Origin: Carnobacterium divergens DSM 20623
Lineage (GTDB): Bacteria; Bacillota; Bacilli; Lactobacillales; Carnobacteriaceae
DNA length: 64,000 nucleotides
Assembly: GCF_000744255.1 (NCBI RefSeq)
Contig: NZ_JQLO01000001.1
Coordinates: forward strand, 992,001 to 1,056,000
Direction: 5' to 3'
Shown here: positions 37,564 through 47,639 of the stretch, one piece after another
How positions within the stretch are numbered: the first letter of the stretch is position 1
How the letters are laid out: every line of letters begins with the position of its first letter
Translations under genes and position numbers: made by a program
Notes under the pieces: generated by a model
The model's database searches: none
Seen by the model: the letters and a program-made list of their open reading frames with translations, nothing else
What the model was told of the DNA's origin: nothing

Positions 37564-38757
37564 TTATTTTTTACGACTTCTAAGAAATGCTGCAATTGAA
37601 CCACCTAATAAACCAAAGCTACTGAATGCTGGCATAAAACCTAGACCTGCATTTGTTTGTGCTAATTTAGTTGGTTTTGCTGCTGGTGCTGATTTAGCAG
37701 GCGCTGGATTGCCTGTTGGAGCGTCAGTTGAAACTGTTTGACTCAATACATCTGAACCTGTTCCACCTTCTGTAAAGTTGAAATTAACCATATAAACGTT
37801 TTTAGCATTTAGCAAAGGCATTTCAACAGTAAATCTAAGACCTTTATAAATGGTAGAAGAAATTGTTTCATCTTGTACCACTTCACCAGTCTCTAAATTA
37901 GTTACTCTTAGTCCATAATTTGTTCCTGAAATATACCACACATCAAATTTTAACAAACCATCTTTTGATGTGTGGGTCGCTTTATTTGCTTCTGTATTTG
38001 TTGTTTTATTAATCGTTAATGTTGTTTCTTCCACAATTTTTTCTACCATCGAAGCATTGATGATTGCAACAGCTGATTGAAATTCCATTACTTGTGGTTC
38101 AATCATTGCTCTTTGTTCGTCTGACGTTATATTTTCAGTGATGGTGTATTTAACTGGATAAACACCAATTTTTGTTGTATCTACTTGTGAAACATCTGCA
38201 GTAATTGTTCCATCAAATGCTTTACCTGATGCATCTACAAAAGTAATTCCTTTTAAGGGATCAAAAACCTCGCCTACATAAGAAGTAGCAAAATTATTTT
38301 CTGAAACTGCTTTTCCATTGTACATAAATGAGAAGTCTGCAATGTTTTGACCAGATTCTTGTGGTTCTTCCGGTTTGTTTTCAACAAGTGTTTCAACAAT
38401 TGTTACCTCTTCACCCGTCACTGGATCTTGATACGTGATTTCAAACTCATCATTTAATTGAGCTACTCCTGTAGCCAAAACTGCTTCTGGTTCTTCATCT
38501 GAAAATAATTCCCATGTAAAATTTACTTCATCTGTCATTGTAACGCTTAGCGAAAGTCCATTTCCTATATGAACTACTTGCGTATAGCCTGGATCAATGC
38601 GTTGCACACCGTTTGGTTTTGTAATAGTATGAACATTTTTCGGTGCCGCTTGAACTTCATTGTTGCTTAATAAGCCACTTGTTGAACTAAATCCTACCCC
38701 TAAAATAAAAGAACTTGCTACTACTCCTTTGATTAAACGCTTTTTAAAATTTGTCAT
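37564..38757 (-). CDS. Secreted surface protein with sortase-like C-terminal signal
   Basis: A 397-residue exported protein. The signal peptide ends near VQA-APK (about residue 37). The middle contains a region about 150-240 like the bacterial Ig-like/MucBP family (ADFSFMYNGKAVSEN; GITFVDASGKAFDGTITADVSQVD) and further beta-rich segments that I cannot assign. The C-terminus has a classic sorting-signal layout: LAQTN (365-369), a hydrophobic stretch and the basic tail RSRKK, with LAQTN in place of LPxTG. The start is ATG 38757, behind AGGGGGAG; an in-frame start at 38805 precedes that site. The ligand is unknown. Confidence 0.8.
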   Translation of the reverse strand: MTNFKKRLIKGVVASSFILGVGFSSTSGLLSNNEVQAAPKNVHTITKPNGVQRIDPGYTQVVHIGNGLSLSVTMTDEVNFTWELFSDEEPEAVLATGVAQLNDEFEITYQDPVTGEEVTIVETLVENKPEEPQESGQNIADFSFMYNGKAVSENNFATSYVGEVFDPLKGITFVDASGKAFDGTITADVSQVDTTKIGVYPVKYTITENITSDEQRAMIEPQVMEFQSAVAIINASMVEKIVEETTLTINKTTNTEANKATHTSKDGLLKFDVWYISGTNYGLRVTNLETGEVVQDETISSTIYKGLRFTVEMPLLNAKNVYMVNFNFTEGGTGSDVLSQTVSTDAPTGNPAPAKSAPAAKPTKLAQTNAGLGFMPAFSSFGLLGGSIAAFLRSRKK

Positions 38758-38973
38758 AATTCTTGTTCTCCCCCTAAAAAATAAATATGTACAAAAAAAT
38801 CGCAATTAAATTTATTTTGCACTATTTAAATTTTAACAAATCAGTCGTTTTTTTACTATATTGAAAAACACCTAGAATTTAATTAATTTCACTTTATGAC
38901 GCTTTTGTGACCGCTTTATTAATTATACTTAATGTTCATACTAGGAAAAGATTTTAAAGTATTCAATCACAAA

Positions 38974-39018
38974 CAAAAAAACGTCAACCGTTTTTCTAAT
39001 GAATGATTGACGTTTTTT
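38974..39018 (-). terminator. Terminator of the recO operon
   Basis: Stem ACGTCAA/TTGACGT (38981-38987 with 39007-39013) with TTTTTTTGTTT after it on the minus strand. It overlaps the recO stop codon region. The rest of the gap up to the surface-protein gene is AT-rich and without a clear element. Confidence 0.75.
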
Positions 39019-39805
39019 AATTTAGTGAATTTTTATCTTTCTTTAAGAGCATATCGCCCCAAGTATACATTTGATCAATAAAGGACTTACTTTTCAATTT
39101 AATACCTACTGATTCATCATAAATCATGTCAATTAAATGTCGCAACTCTTTTTTTGTCTCTTCTTTTACGGTAATTGTTCCTAATTTGTCCAATGAAATC
39201 CTTGAAAAAATTTGTAAAAAATAAATGGCTCTTGGGCTTGCGTGGTAGCGATGTTCATCTAAACTCCAATGCTTTTGACATAACAATCCGCCATAACTAT
39301 CAGAGTAATCAAAATTTCCGTCCATTTCACCACAAACCTTACAACCTCGTAATTCAGGGGCCACACCAAAGTAAGGCAATAATTGGACTTCAAAAATATT
39401 CACCATAATTTCTGGATCATAGCCTTCATCAATATCCGTTAACGTCATTTCTACTTTATTAAATAAAACAGGGTCTACGACACCATCCTCTAAGGCTGCA
39501 TCCGCTAAATTTAAAACATAAGTCGCATAGGCGTTTAAAAAGATATCTGTCTGCATCGCATTGAAATGTGTCACTTCTTTTGCATCTCGTAAAAAACACA
39601 ACCCTGAATCACGAATATCTGCAATGTAAGATGCTTTCGTAAAAGGCAAAACGGCTGATTTTATTTTACTATTTGCTTTTCTTGTACCTTTCACAAAAAA
39701 CATTCGTTTGCCAAACCGATTGGTAAAGATTTTAACTAGTTGATCATTTTCACGATGATTGCGAACAGATAAGACTATCCCTTCAATCTCTTCAAGCGGT
39801 CCCAT
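39017..39805 (-). CDS. recO: DNA repair protein RecO
   Basis: Helps load RecA on gapped DNA together with RecR and RecF. It is 262 residues, with an N-terminal OB fold (EEIEGIVLSVRNHRENDQLVKIFTNRFGKRMFFVKGTRKANSK) and the zinc-finger-like segment CKVCGEMDGNFDYSDSYGGLLCQKHW, where three Cys and a nearby His or Cys form the site. The start has GGGAGGG upstream. It follows era after a short gap that contains a hairpin, so it is the last gene of the era region. Confidence 0.95.
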   Translation of the reverse strand: MGPLEEIEGIVLSVRNHRENDQLVKIFTNRFGKRMFFVKGTRKANSKIKSAVLPFTKASYIADIRDSGLCFLRDAKEVTHFNAMQTDIFLNAYATYVLNLADAALEDGVVDPVLFNKVEMTLTDIDEGYDPEIMVNIFEVQLLPYFGVAPELRGCKVCGEMDGNFDYSDSYGGLLCQKHWSLDEHRYHASPRAIYFLQIFSRISLDKLGTITVKEETKKELRHLIDMIYDESVGIKLKSKSFIDQMYTWGDMLLKKDKNSLN

Positions 39806-39835
39806 AATTACCCTCCCTTACAATAAATACAAAAG

Positions 39836-39867
39836 CAGACCTTAAAAGAAAATTCTTTTAAGGTCCA
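39836..39867 (-). terminator. Hairpin between era and recO
   Basis: Strong stem GACCTTAAAAG/CTTTTAAGGTC (39838-39848 with 39855-39865). The trailing T run on the minus strand is weak (TGCTTTTG), so it may only partly terminate or may protect the mRNA end. Confidence 0.6.
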
Positions 39868-39874
39868 GTTTCTA

Positions 39875-40774
39875 TCAATAATCGTCTTTTTTATAACCAT
39901 AGTCAGTTAAATAATTTTGTTTGTCGCGCCAATCTTTTTGTACTTTGACCCAAAGTTCTAGATAAATTTTATCGCCTAGCATAATTTCGATATCTTTTCT
40001 AGCCTTGATGCCAATATCTTTTAGCATTTTTCCACCTTTACCAATGATAATACCTTTTTGCGAAGAACGTTCAACGATAATAGTAGCTTGAACTTGAACT
40101 TTATCATTTTCATTGCGTTTCATACTTTCTACTACTACCGCAACAGAATGCGGAATTTCTTCACGCGTTAATTCTAACACTTTCTCACGAATTAATTCTG
40201 AAACAATAAAATACTCTGGATGGTCCGTTACTTGATCTTCTGGATAATATTGTGGACCTTCAGGTAAACGTTTCGTAATTTCAGTTAATAACGTCTCCAC
40301 ATTATTTCCTTCAGTTGCAGAAATTGGAATAATTTCTGCAAACTCTAATTGGCTTTGATAATCGTTCATAATTTCTAATAATTTTTCTGGATGAATTTTG
40401 TCAATTTTATTAATAATCAAAAAAATTGGGGTTTTATTTTCTTTTAATTTATCAATGATAAAATTATCACCAGGTCCACGTTTCTCTTCAGCATTCACCA
40501 TTAATAAAATGACATCAACACCTCTAAGACTACTTAAAGCTGAATCTACCATGAAATCACCTAGACGATGTTTAGGTTTGTGAATTCCAGGTGTATCGAT
40601 AAAAATGATTTGAGAATCATCAGTTGTATGGATTCCTTGGATTTTATTTCTAGTTGTTTGTGCTTTATCGCTCATAATCGCGATTTTTTGACCTACAACA
40701 CGATTTAATAGGGTTGATTTCCCTACATTTGGTCTGCCAACAATGGCAACAAAGCCTGATTTGTACTCACTCAT
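39875..40774 (-). CDS. era: GTPase Era
   Basis: Essential Ras-like GTPase that binds 16S rRNA and assists 30S ribosome assembly. At 299 residues it has G1 [10 protein letters not shown]3 DTPG, G4 NKID and the C-terminal KH domain with [30 protein letters not shown]. Its start overlaps the cdd stop codon (TAATG). Confidence 0.97.
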   Translation of the reverse strand: MSEYKSGFVAIVGRPNVGKSTLLNRVVGQKIAIMSDKAQTTRNKIQGIHTTDDSQIIFIDTPGIHKPKHRLGDFMVDSALSSLRGVDVILLMVNAEEKRGPGDNFIIDKLKENKTPIFLIINKIDKIHPEKLLEIMNDYQSQLEFAEIIPISATEGNNVETLLTEITKRLPEGPQYYPEDQVTDHPEYFIVSELIREKVLELTREEIPHSVAVVVESMKRNENDKVQVQATIIVERSSQKGIIIGKGGKMLKDIGIKARKDIEIMLGDKIYLELWVKVQKDWRDKQNYLTDYGYKKDDY

Positions 40775-41184
40775 TATGTTAAATCCTCCGGTGTAAAGGC
40801 CCCAGGTAAAAGACGTTCAATCGTTGTCTCAAACTGATCTCCTTTTTTATTTGTTAATAATACAGGCATCTCTTTATCACAGAACTCTGCCATAACTTGT
40901 CTACATGCCCCACAAGGCGCAATTGGACCTTCTGTATCTCCTGTAATGACAAGGTAACTAAATTCCTTATGACCTTCTGAAACAGCTTTAAAAAAGGCTG
41001 TACGTTCGGCACAATTAGTTAACCCATATGAAGCATTTTCAATATTACATCCTGTATAAACAAGACCTTCTTTAGTAACCAAAGCTGCTCCAACTGGAAA
41101 TTTAGAATAAGGAACATAGGCTTTTTCTAACATACCATTAGCTGCATCAATCCATTTTTGACTATCTTCTACATGTTTTTTCAA
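40774..41184 (-). CDS. cdd: Cytidine deaminase
   Basis: Deaminates cytidine and deoxycytidine for pyrimidine salvage. The 136 residues form the small homotetrameric type, with the zinc-site motifs [21 protein letters not shown] (Cys and catalytic Glu) and [12 protein letters not shown]. The start codon is TTG 41184, with AAAGGAGA 8 bp upstream. It lies between dgkA and era as in other Firmicutes. Confidence 0.96.
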   Translation of the reverse strand: MKKHVEDSQKWIDAANGMLEKAYVPYSKFPVGAALVTKEGLVYTGCNIENASYGLTNCAERTAFFKAVSEGHKEFSYLVITGDTEGPIAPCGACRQVMAEFCDKEMPVLLTNKKGDQFETTIERLLPGAFTPEDLT

Positions 41185-41197
41185 CAGGGATTCTCCT

Positions 41198-41599
41198 TTA
41201 AAAAAATAATTTAATTACTTTTGGTAAAAAAATAACTATTGCCACTATCACTGCAAATCCAGCCGTCATTAATACAGCCGCTGCTGCCATATCTTTTGCT
41301 TTTTTAGCTAATGGGTAATAGTCATGATTTGTTATTAAATCAACGACATTTTCTATGACAGTATTCCACACTTCCATGACGATTACAAGAAAAATACTTA
41401 AAATCATCCATAGCCATTCAGACCAGCTAACCTTGAAAAACCAACAACAAATCAAAACAAATATGCCTAATAATACATGAGTACGCATATTTCGCTCTTC
41501 TTTAAAAACTGTGATTACTCCTTCAAAGGCATGCCTAAAAGAATCTAAAAAATGTTTGTTTTTTCCGCAATTTTTATTATCTTCCCAATCCATACGCAT
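41198..41599 (-). CDS. dgkA: Undecaprenol/diacylglycerol kinase
   Basis: Small membrane kinase that, in Gram-positive bacteria, phosphorylates undecaprenol to recycle the cell-wall lipid carrier. About 133 residues with three membrane helices, an acidic catalytic segment [14 protein letters not shown] and an N-terminal [21 protein letters not shown] typical of the family. It overlaps ybeY by 23 bp. The ribosome binding site is weak; ATG 41599 or 41593 may be used. Confidence 0.93.
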   Translation of the reverse strand: MRMDWEDNKNCGKNKHFLDSFRHAFEGVITVFKEERNMRTHVLLGIFVLICCWFFKVSWSEWLWMILSIFLVIVMEVWNTVIENVVDLITNHDYYPLAKKAKDMAAAAVLMTAGFAVIVAIVIFLPKVIKLFF

Positions 41600-42053
41600 C
41601 TAATATCACTTTCTGCAAATCAAACATCTCTTTTTCATCAGCAAGCTCCATATGATCGTAACCATTTAAATGAAGGAAACCATGAAGTGCTAGAAATCCT
41701 AATTCTCGATCAAAAGAATGACCGTAATCAGCTGCTTGTTCTGCGGTTTTATCAATGGAGATAATAATATCACCTATGTTGCGAGGCATTTTCTCATCAA
41801 GTAAATCGAAATTGATTGCCTCTTCTCCTTCAACTTCATCTTCTAGAGCAAAACTAATTACATCTGTTGGCTGATCTTTACCACGATAGTCACGATTAAT
41901 TACTTGAATTCCTTCATTGTCTGTAAAAGTAACCGACATTTCTGTATCTTCTGGTAAATTCAAGTGACTTCCTGCAAACTCTAATAACGATTCTACTAGT
42001 TTTTGTTGTTCGTCAGTTACTTTCGCTGTTTCATCATATAAATCAAGTTCCAT
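41577..42053 (-). CDS. ybeY: Endoribonuclease YbeY (16S rRNA maturation)
   Basis: Zinc-dependent RNase involved in 16S rRNA 3'-end maturation and ribosome quality control. The 158 residues contain the metal motif [11 protein letters not shown] and the family segments [21 protein letters not shown]. The start is ATG 42053, about 10 bp after AAAGGA; the in-frame ATG codons further upstream come before that site. It lies directly after pgpH. Confidence 0.96.
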   Translation of the reverse strand: MELDLYDETAKVTDEQQKLVESLLEFAGSHLNLPEDTEMSVTFTDNEGIQVINRDYRGKDQPTDVISFALEDEVEGEEAINFDLLDEKMPRNIGDIIISIDKTAEQAADYGHSFDRELGFLALHGFLHLNGYDHMELADEKEMFDLQKVILDAYGLGR

Positions 42054-42054
42054 A

Positions 42055-44241
42055 TTAGGACTTCCTTTCATTTGTAGCATTGTTTTTCGTTAGCGTTGGA
42101 TACTCAATTCTTGAATGGAATGTACCATTCAAGCCTTCACAAATTGACAATTCAACTTGATGCAATTCCTTTAAGGTAATATTACATTCATCAAACTGTC
42201 CATCTATAATACGTCCATTTACTAAATCGTGAACAAATGTCGCGATTTTTTCAGTCGTAGGTTGAGACATCGCTCGCACTGCTGCCTCACAGCTATCTGC
42301 AATATTAATAACAGCTGCTTCTTTTGTTTGAGGTTTTGGACCTGGATAACGAAAATCACTTTCTAGCACATTAGGATCTGCTTCTTTAGCTTTAACATAG
42401 AAAAACTTCATTAAAGTTGTTCCATGATGTTGCGCACAAATATCAATGATTCCTTTTGGCAACTTCGCTTCCTCTAACATTTTAACACCTTCTGTTACAT
42501 GATTAAAGATAATTTCTTTGCTCTCTTCAGGTTTTAACATATTATGAGGATTTTCCATACCTTGTGGTAAATTTTCAACAAAAAAGAACGGATGCTTGAT
42601 TTTTCCAACGTCGTGATAATAACAAGCAACTCTTGCAAACATTGAGTCTCCTCCAATTGCTTCAACTGCATTCGCACTTAAATTAGCAACCATCAAACTA
42701 TGATGATAGGTCCCCGCTGCTTTCGTTAAAAGTTCTTTCAACAATGGTTGGTTTGGATTAGCTAATTCTGTCAATGTTAAAACAGCATTATCTTCAAAAA
42801 GCACTTCGATATAAGGGTTTAAAACAATTGCTAAGATATAAGAAGCTAATCCACTTAAAATTCCATAAAGTAAAATGAGCAACCCATCGCTTGAAAAAGG
42901 TTGCATATTTAAATAAAGAACAAAAGCAATTACGAATAAGCTATTAAAAATAGTTATCCAAATAAAGGTTGGCCATAACTGGCGATTGATTCTAGCTCTG
43001 CTTAACATCGTTCCCATCATTCCACTCAACAGATAGAATAACGTTACTACTAGACTAAAACTCGTTCCAGCTTCTCCAATAAATATAAAAATAGAAAAGG
43101 CTGCTAAAAAACCATTTGCAATATTCCCAAATCTTCTAGAAACAAAAACCGTAACTAGTAGAGGAATTAATGCAGCTGGATATAACATGGCTAAAAAATT
43201 AGCCCCTGATGATTGAATTAATTGCAATCCTTTCATTAATATTACACCAAATACCATAACAAAAGTGTATAGAGTAATATGTTGCCCTCGTTCAATCAAA
43301 CGATTTTTTCTATTCATTTCCATATAATATAGAATGAGCATTTGTGTAATTAATACTAAAATCAATGCGTAGATGGGTCTGTATGATGCCGTTTTATCTA
43401 ATAGTCCTAATAATTCAATTTGATTCATCGCATTGCTATCAATGATATGTCCCTCTTGAACCAATACTTGCCCTTGTAAAATCATGGCTGGTTGAACGCG
43501 TTCTACTGCCATTTGCCTTTGTTCTTCAGTTGCTTTTTCATTTAAAATATCGTTTGCAACAATACTATTTTCTAAAATTAAATTGGCAGTTCTTAAGTTA
43601 TTCCCAGTTAGATTGCTATATTCTAATTTATCTTTTGCTTCTTGTTTTACCTCAGTTAAATCTGTATCTCTGATAGCTTTAGACATCTTTTCTTTAACAA
43701 TTTTCCATGTATTTTCTTTAACGGATTTTAAAGTTGAACTATCCATATTTAACAATTGGACTATTGCCCAATCTGGCAAATCGTTTGAAAAATCATTAGC
43801 TTGATCTGTGGCTGCTTTCATTCTTTCACGAAAAGCTGCTGTTTTTTCTTTATTTAATGTATCAATCGAACTTTCTTTACTCTCAGTTGTTTCTTCTATT
43901 TTTTTAGTTTTATCTTGAAATTGTGTACGGATATCATCAATTGTAGCAAATAAAATTTCGATTTTAGATAATTGAGTATTCACGAGATTACTATTTAATT
44001 GATAAACCGGTTGAACACTCTCCGACGCTGCTTTTTGATTCTCTTTCGTTTTTTCTTTATCCTCAATAGTAGCATTGGAACGGATTGTTTCGTCGGCTAC
44101 TTGATACAATCTCAAGTCCAATGATTTTGGTTTAACGCTATCAAAAATAATGAAAAAAAGAATGAGGGAAAATAGTGCAAGTACAAATGGAATGTAAAAT
44201 TTCCCCATTTTCTTTTGTATGCTAACTATTATTCGCTTCAT
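42055..44241 (-). CDS. pgpH: Cyclic-di-AMP phosphodiesterase, 7TM-HD type (PgpH)
   Basis: A 728-residue membrane protein. An N-terminal helix is followed by a large extracytoplasmic 7TMR-HDED domain (about 50-280), seven membrane helices, and a C-terminal cytoplasmic HD domain with [30 protein letters not shown] and HHGTT. In Listeria, PgpH of this architecture hydrolyses c-di-AMP. The order phoH-pgpH-ybeY is conserved. The ribosome binding site (AGGATG) is moderate. Confidence 0.93.
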   Translation of the reverse strand: MKRIIVSIQKKMGKFYIPFVLALFSLILFFIIFDSVKPKSLDLRLYQVADETIRSNATIEDKEKTKENQKAASESVQPVYQLNSNLVNTQLSKIEILFATIDDIRTQFQDKTKKIEETTESKESSIDTLNKEKTAAFRERMKAATDQANDFSNDLPDWAIVQLLNMDSSTLKSVKENTWKIVKEKMSKAIRDTDLTEVKQEAKDKLEYSNLTGNNLRTANLILENSIVANDILNEKATEEQRQMAVERVQPAMILQGQVLVQEGHIIDSNAMNQIELLGLLDKTASYRPIYALILVLITQMLILYYMEMNRKNRLIERGQHITLYTFVMVFGVILMKGLQLIQSSGANFLAMLYPAALIPLLVTVFVSRRFGNIANGFLAAFSIFIFIGEAGTSFSLVVTLFYLLSGMMGTMLSRARINRQLWPTFIWITIFNSLFVIAFVLYLNMQPFSSDGLLILLYGILSGLASYILAIVLNPYIEVLFEDNAVLTLTELANPNQPLLKELLTKAAGTYHHSLMVANLSANAVEAIGGDSMFARVACYYHDVGKIKHPFFFVENLPQGMENPHNMLKPEESKEIIFNHVTEGVKMLEEAKLPKGIIDICAQHHGTTLMKFFYVKAKEADPNVLESDFRYPGPKPQTKEAAVINIADSCEAAVRAMSQPTTEKIATFVHDLVNGRIIDGQFDECNITLKELHQVELSICEGLNGTFHSRIEYPTLTKNNATNERKS

Positions 44242-44252
44242 TCTTACACATC

Positions 44253-45251
44253 CTATTCTTTTGTGTTTCTGCTATTTTTTAGTTCATCTTTTGATTCTTT
44301 ATCATAGGCCTCAATAATACTTGCTACAACAGGATGACGAACCACATCACTTGAATCAAACCGAACAAAACGAATGCCTTTGATTCCTTGTAGTGTTTTT
44401 TCCGCATGAATTAACCCACTATTTGCCCCTCTTGGCAAATCGATTTGAGTCTTATCTCCATTTACAATCATTTTCGAACCAAAACCCAGTCTGGTTAGAA
44501 ACATTTTCATTTGAGCAGCTGTAGCATTTTGTGCCTCATCAAGAATGATAAATGCATCTTCCAATGTACGCCCGCGCATATAAGCTAGAGGCGCAATTTC
44601 AATCACTCCTCGTTCCATTAAACGAGTGGTGTGTTCTGTACCAAAGACGCTATTTAACGCATCATAGATAGGTCGTAAATAAGGATCTACCTTCTCTTTT
44701 AAATCACCTGGCAAGAAACCAAGACTTTCCCCAGCTTCAACAGCAGGACGAGTTAAAATAATCTTCTTAACGTCACCATTTTTTAACGCTGAAATAGCCA
44801 TTACAACTGCCAAATAAGTTTTCCCTGTTCCTGCAGGTCCAATTCCAAAAACGATATCGTTCTTTTTTACTGATTGAACATACTCACGTTGACCACTATT
44901 TTTAGCACGAATTGGTTTCCCACTGAAGTCTTTTCCAATCTCTTCTTCATATAGACTAACAAAATAGTCTAAACTACCTTTTTCAGCCATTTTTACAGCG
45001 CTTAGAACATCTGCTTGTCCTATTCGAATGCCTCTTTTAATAAGTTCTTGTAGCTTAACTAAAATTTCTTCAACTAATTGAACTTGGCTTTCTTCTCCTA
45101 TTAACTCAATTTTTTCGCCACGACTATTGATTGTGACTTCCATTGATTCTTCTAATAATAACAAATTTTTATCATGATTGCCAAATAAGGCGATGGCTAA
45201 ATCTTCATTTTTTAATTGTAGTTCTCGCGTTACATCCTTTAGTTTGGTCAA
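44253..45251 (-). CDS. phoH: PhoH-like ATPase
   Basis: Cytoplasmic P-loop ATPase of 332 residues, with Walker A GPAGTGKTYL, Walker B FIILDEAQNA and a superfamily-1-like segment TRLGFGSKMIVNGDKTQIDLP. The exact role is unresolved; it is commonly linked to RNA metabolism through its ybeY neighbourhood. The start is probably TTG 45251, since GGAG lies 10 bp upstream. First gene of the phoH-to-recO transcript. Confidence 0.93.
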   Translation of the reverse strand: MTKLKDVTRELQLKNEDLAIALFGNHDKNLLLLEESMEVTINSRGEKIELIGEESQVQLVEEILVKLQELIKRGIRIGQADVLSAVKMAEKGSLDYFVSLYEEEIGKDFSGKPIRAKNSGQREYVQSVKKNDIVFGIGPAGTGKTYLAVVMAISALKNGDVKKIILTRPAVEAGESLGFLPGDLKEKVDPYLRPIYDALNSVFGTEHTTRLMERGVIEIAPLAYMRGRTLEDAFIILDEAQNATAAQMKMFLTRLGFGSKMIVNGDKTQIDLPRGANSGLIHAEKTLQGIKGIRFVRFDSSDVVRHPVVASIIEAYDKESKDELKNSRNTKE

Positions 45252-45293
45252 ACGACTGACACTCCTTTAGTTTTTAGAATAGGCTTTAATGAA

Positions 45294-45322
45294 ATGATAG
45301 CATATTTTTTCAACAAAAAGAA
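45294..45322 (-). promoter_or_regulatory. Likely promoter of the phoH operon
   Basis: An extended -10 (TGCTATCAT; hexamer 45294-45299) with a weak -35 TTCTTT (45317-45322) 17 bp upstream on the minus strand. Confidence 0.5.
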
Positions 45323-45398
45323 GTATTCTATTACTACAATAAAAGCCATTACATTCTTTTTTATGTACTCCACACACACTAAGATTAAGAATTAGAAA

Positions 45399-45441
45399 TA
45401 AAAAAGAACACTATTAGAATTTACACTCCAATAATGTTCTT
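45399..45441 (-). terminator. Terminator of rpsU-yqeY
   Basis: Long imperfect stem GAACATTATTGGA/TCTAATAGTGTTC around 45406-45439, followed on the minus strand by TTTTTTATTT. Confidence 0.85.
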
Positions 45442-45447
45442 CAAATC

Positions 45448-45891
45448 TTAACTTAACGATTCTTTCACAATACGATTAACAACATTCCCATCCGCAATTC
45501 CCTTAGTTTTAGGCATTACTGCACCCATTACTTTGCCAAAGTCCTTCATAGAAGAGGCTTCAACTGTTGCAATTGCTTCAGTGACTATTGCTTTAATCTC
45601 AGTTTCAGAAAGTTGTTTAGGCAAATATTTTTCAACAATCACAATCTCAGCTTGTGTTTTTTCAACTAAATCTTCTCGATCAGCATTCTTAAACTCTGCT
45701 AAAGAATCACGACGTTGTTTCATCTCACGAGCAAGAATCGTTAATTCTTCATCTTCGCTTAACTCTTTGCCTGTTTTAATTTGTTCGTTTTGTAATGAAG
45801 CTTTCAACATACGAATAACCGTCAAAGTTTCTTTATCTTTGGCTTTCATCGCTGTTTTCATGTCTTCATTTAACGTAGTTAGAAGAGACAT
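45448..45891 (-). CDS. yqeY: GatB/YqeY domain protein
   Basis: A 147-residue soluble protein of the YqeY family, related to the tail of the GatB amidotransferase subunit and thought to bind tRNA or act in tRNA-dependent metabolism; the function is not settled. Signatures include [24 protein letters not shown] and [26 protein letters not shown]. The start is ATG 45891 behind GAGGGTGG; an in-frame start at 45906 precedes that site. It follows rpsU by 29 bp and they share a promoter. Confidence 0.93.
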   Translation of the reverse strand: MSLLTTLNEDMKTAMKAKDKETLTVIRMLKASLQNEQIKTGKELSEDEELTILAREMKQRRDSLAEFKNADREDLVEKTQAEIVIVEKYLPKQLSETEIKAIVTEAIATVEASSMKDFGKVMGAVMPKTKGIADGNVVNRIVKESLS

Positions 45892-45920
45892 ATTATCCAC
45901 CCTCATTAAAAAGCAACTGA

Positions 45921-46094
45921 TTAGAATTTACGTTTTCTAGCAGCTTCAGATTTTTTCTTACGCTTCACACTTGGTTTTTCATAGAATTCGCGTTTGCGAG
46001 CTTCTTGCAAAGTACCTGTTTTAGATACGGTACGTTTGAAGCGACGAAGAGCATCATCAAGAGATTCGTTTTTACGAACGACTGTTTTTGACAT
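45921..46094 (-). CDS. rpsU: 30S ribosomal protein S21
   Basis: Small very basic ribosomal protein of 57 residues: [20 protein letters not shown] at the start and a Lys/Arg-rich tail [14 protein letters not shown], the typical S21 pattern. GGAGGGAGGG gives an excellent ribosome binding site. It is separate from dnaG-rpoD here, as in Bacillus, and heads the rpsU-yqeY operon. Confidence 0.97.
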   Translation of the reverse strand: MSKTVVRKNESLDDALRRFKRTVSKTGTLQEARKREFYEKPSVKRKKKSEAARKRKF

Positions 46095-46184
46095 ATTAAA
46101 TTCCCTCCCTCCGAGCTTATAAAAGTAACCGTTTTTTATTATGCAACTAACAATCTACTACATAAATAATAACTGTCCTTCTTC

Positions 46185-46213
46185 ATTATATCGAATGAAT
46201 AAAATTACGTCAA
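46185..46213 (-). promoter_or_regulatory. Promoter of rpsU-yqeY
   Basis: On the minus strand -35 TTGACG (46208-46213) and -10 TATAAT (46185-46190) lie exactly 17 bp apart, giving a leader of about 85 nt before rpsU. Confidence 0.85.
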
Positions 46214-46344
46214 TAAGACATTGGAAATTCTTTTAAAAAAAGTGAAATTATTTTTAGATTTTCGTAATGAAAAAATAATAAAACAAGGCGATTCTACTAA
46301 AAATCCCACTAAATCAGTTCTTAAAGCTGTCATAGCAAGTTTTT

Positions 46345-46770
46345 TTATAATAGAGAGCATTTTTCACACTTACCAAAAATTTCAAATCGGTGGCTTTCAA
46401 TCTCACAACCAGTTAGTTGTTCTTCAAAGAAATTCATTGGACACATATGAATTTCTTTTGTATTGCCACAAATTGTACAAATAAAATGATGATGGTGGCC
46501 TTCATGAACACAAGCAAAACGAAACATTTTTTCACCATTTAATTCGGTTTCTTCTAAAACATTTACTTCAACAAATGTATATAAATTTCGATAAATAGTA
46601 TCATAACTTAAATTTGGAAAACTTTCTTTCAATCCACTTTGTACATCTTTAGCAGTCAAATAACGATTTTCATTCGCAAAAAGCAATAACATACCTTCGC
46701 GTTTATCCGTATACTTATAGCCATTATCTTTTAAAATATCAATTGCTCTTTTAACAGCAGTTTCATGCAT
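46345..46770 (-). CDS. zur: Fur-family regulator, zinc uptake repressor type
   Basis: A 141-residue Fur-family metalloregulator. The N-terminal winged helix reads KRAIDILKDNGYKYTDKREGMLLLF and SYDTIYRNLYTFVE; the metal part has HEGHHHHFICTICGNTKEI and the structural zinc cysteines ICTIC and GKCEKC. The segment FICTICGNTKEIHMCPM with FEIFGKCEKC resembles Bacillus Zur more than Fur or PerR. When zinc is bound it should repress zinc-uptake genes. A TATAAT at 46803-46808 (minus strand) is a likely -10 box. Fur or PerR cannot be ruled out by eye. Confidence 0.8.
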   Translation of the reverse strand: MHETAVKRAIDILKDNGYKYTDKREGMLLLFANENRYLTAKDVQSGLKESFPNLSYDTIYRNLYTFVEVNVLEETELNGEKMFRFACVHEGHHHHFICTICGNTKEIHMCPMNFFEEQLTGCEIESHRFEIFGKCEKCSLL

Positions 46771-46921
46771 TTTTTCTGCCTCCCATCTACATTTCTCTTA
46801 GTTATTATACCCTATTTTATCTTCAATTAGCAAATTTGCTTACTTAAAAGAAGCAGAGAATAGTTTTCGGAATTTTCAATAACGCTATTTATTTGTTTAT
46901 TCGATTCATTAAGACGTCTTA

Positions 46922-46950
46922 TTGATTTTATTTGTGACCTACTATATAAT
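46922..46950 (+). promoter_or_regulatory. Promoter of ccpN
   Basis: -35 TTGATT (46922-46927) and -10 TATAAT (46945-46950), 17 bp apart, 38 bp before the ccpN start codon. Confidence 0.75.
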
Positions 46951-46988
46951 TAAGATACATGATCAACACATAAGAACTGAGGTGCACA

Positions 46989-47612
46989 ATGGAGCTAACA
47001 GAACGTCAAAAAAGGATTATTCAAATCGTGAAAGAAAACGAGCCCATTAGTGCCGATAATATTGCAAAACATCTCTATTTATCAAAACCTACTTTGCGAA
47101 CAGATTTAACCATTTTAACCATGACAGGAATCCTTGATGCTAGACCTAAAGTCGGTTATTTCTTTGCAGGTCAAAATTTTGAACCTCTGCTATTTGAGGA
47201 TTTATATGAAAAAAGCATTTCCGAAATTATGGTTCCACCTGTTGTGATAAAAAAAGAGGCAACTATTAATGACGCCGTGACTATGTTGTTTATGCATGAT
47301 GTTGGAACCCTTTACGTAACAGAAAATCAAGTATTACTTGGAATTATTTCAAGAAAAGACTTATTGCGTAGTACGATTTCCAACACCTCAATAAATAAAG
47401 TTCCAGTTGCGATGATTATGACAAGAATGCCCAATGTCGTGACCCTTCAAGAAGACGAACGGATTTTAGACGCTGGATATAAAATTATTCAACATCAAAT
47501 CGATTCTCTACCAGTTATAAGTAAAGATAACCCCGCTTTAGTAATCGGAAAAGTTTCTAAAACTGTTGTCTTAAAGCATTTTATAGACGAAGCCATGCAC
47601 TTGAAGAAATAA
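46989..47612 (+). CDS. ccpN: HTH/CBS transcriptional regulator CcpN
   Basis: A 207-residue repressor made of an N-terminal winged helix (LTERQKRIIQIVKENEPISADNIAKHLYLSKPTLRTDL) followed by two CBS domains (about 75-135 and 140-205; VGTLYVTENQVLLGIISRKDL). In B. subtilis CcpN represses gluconeogenic genes (gapB, pckA) and its gene sits upstream of the PPDK-regulator homologue yqfL, exactly as here. CBS domains usually bind adenine nucleotides. GAGGTG precedes the ATG. Confidence 0.9.
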   Translation: MELTERQKRIIQIVKENEPISADNIAKHLYLSKPTLRTDLTILTMTGILDARPKVGYFFAGQNFEPLLFEDLYEKSISEIMVPPVVIKKEATINDAVTMLFMHDVGTLYVTENQVLLGIISRKDLLRSTISNTSINKVPVAMIMTRMPNVVTLQEDERILDAGYKIIQHQIDSLPVISKDNPALVIGKVSKTVVLKHFIDEAMHLKK

Positions 47613-47639
47613 AACGTATCCTCGAAGGAGTTCGCTATT

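Noticed and set aside
46221-46484. Plus-strand ORF of 87 codons overlapping zur
   Set aside because: It has no ribosome binding site, overlaps the zur 3' end on the other strand, and its protein looks like an antisense reading.
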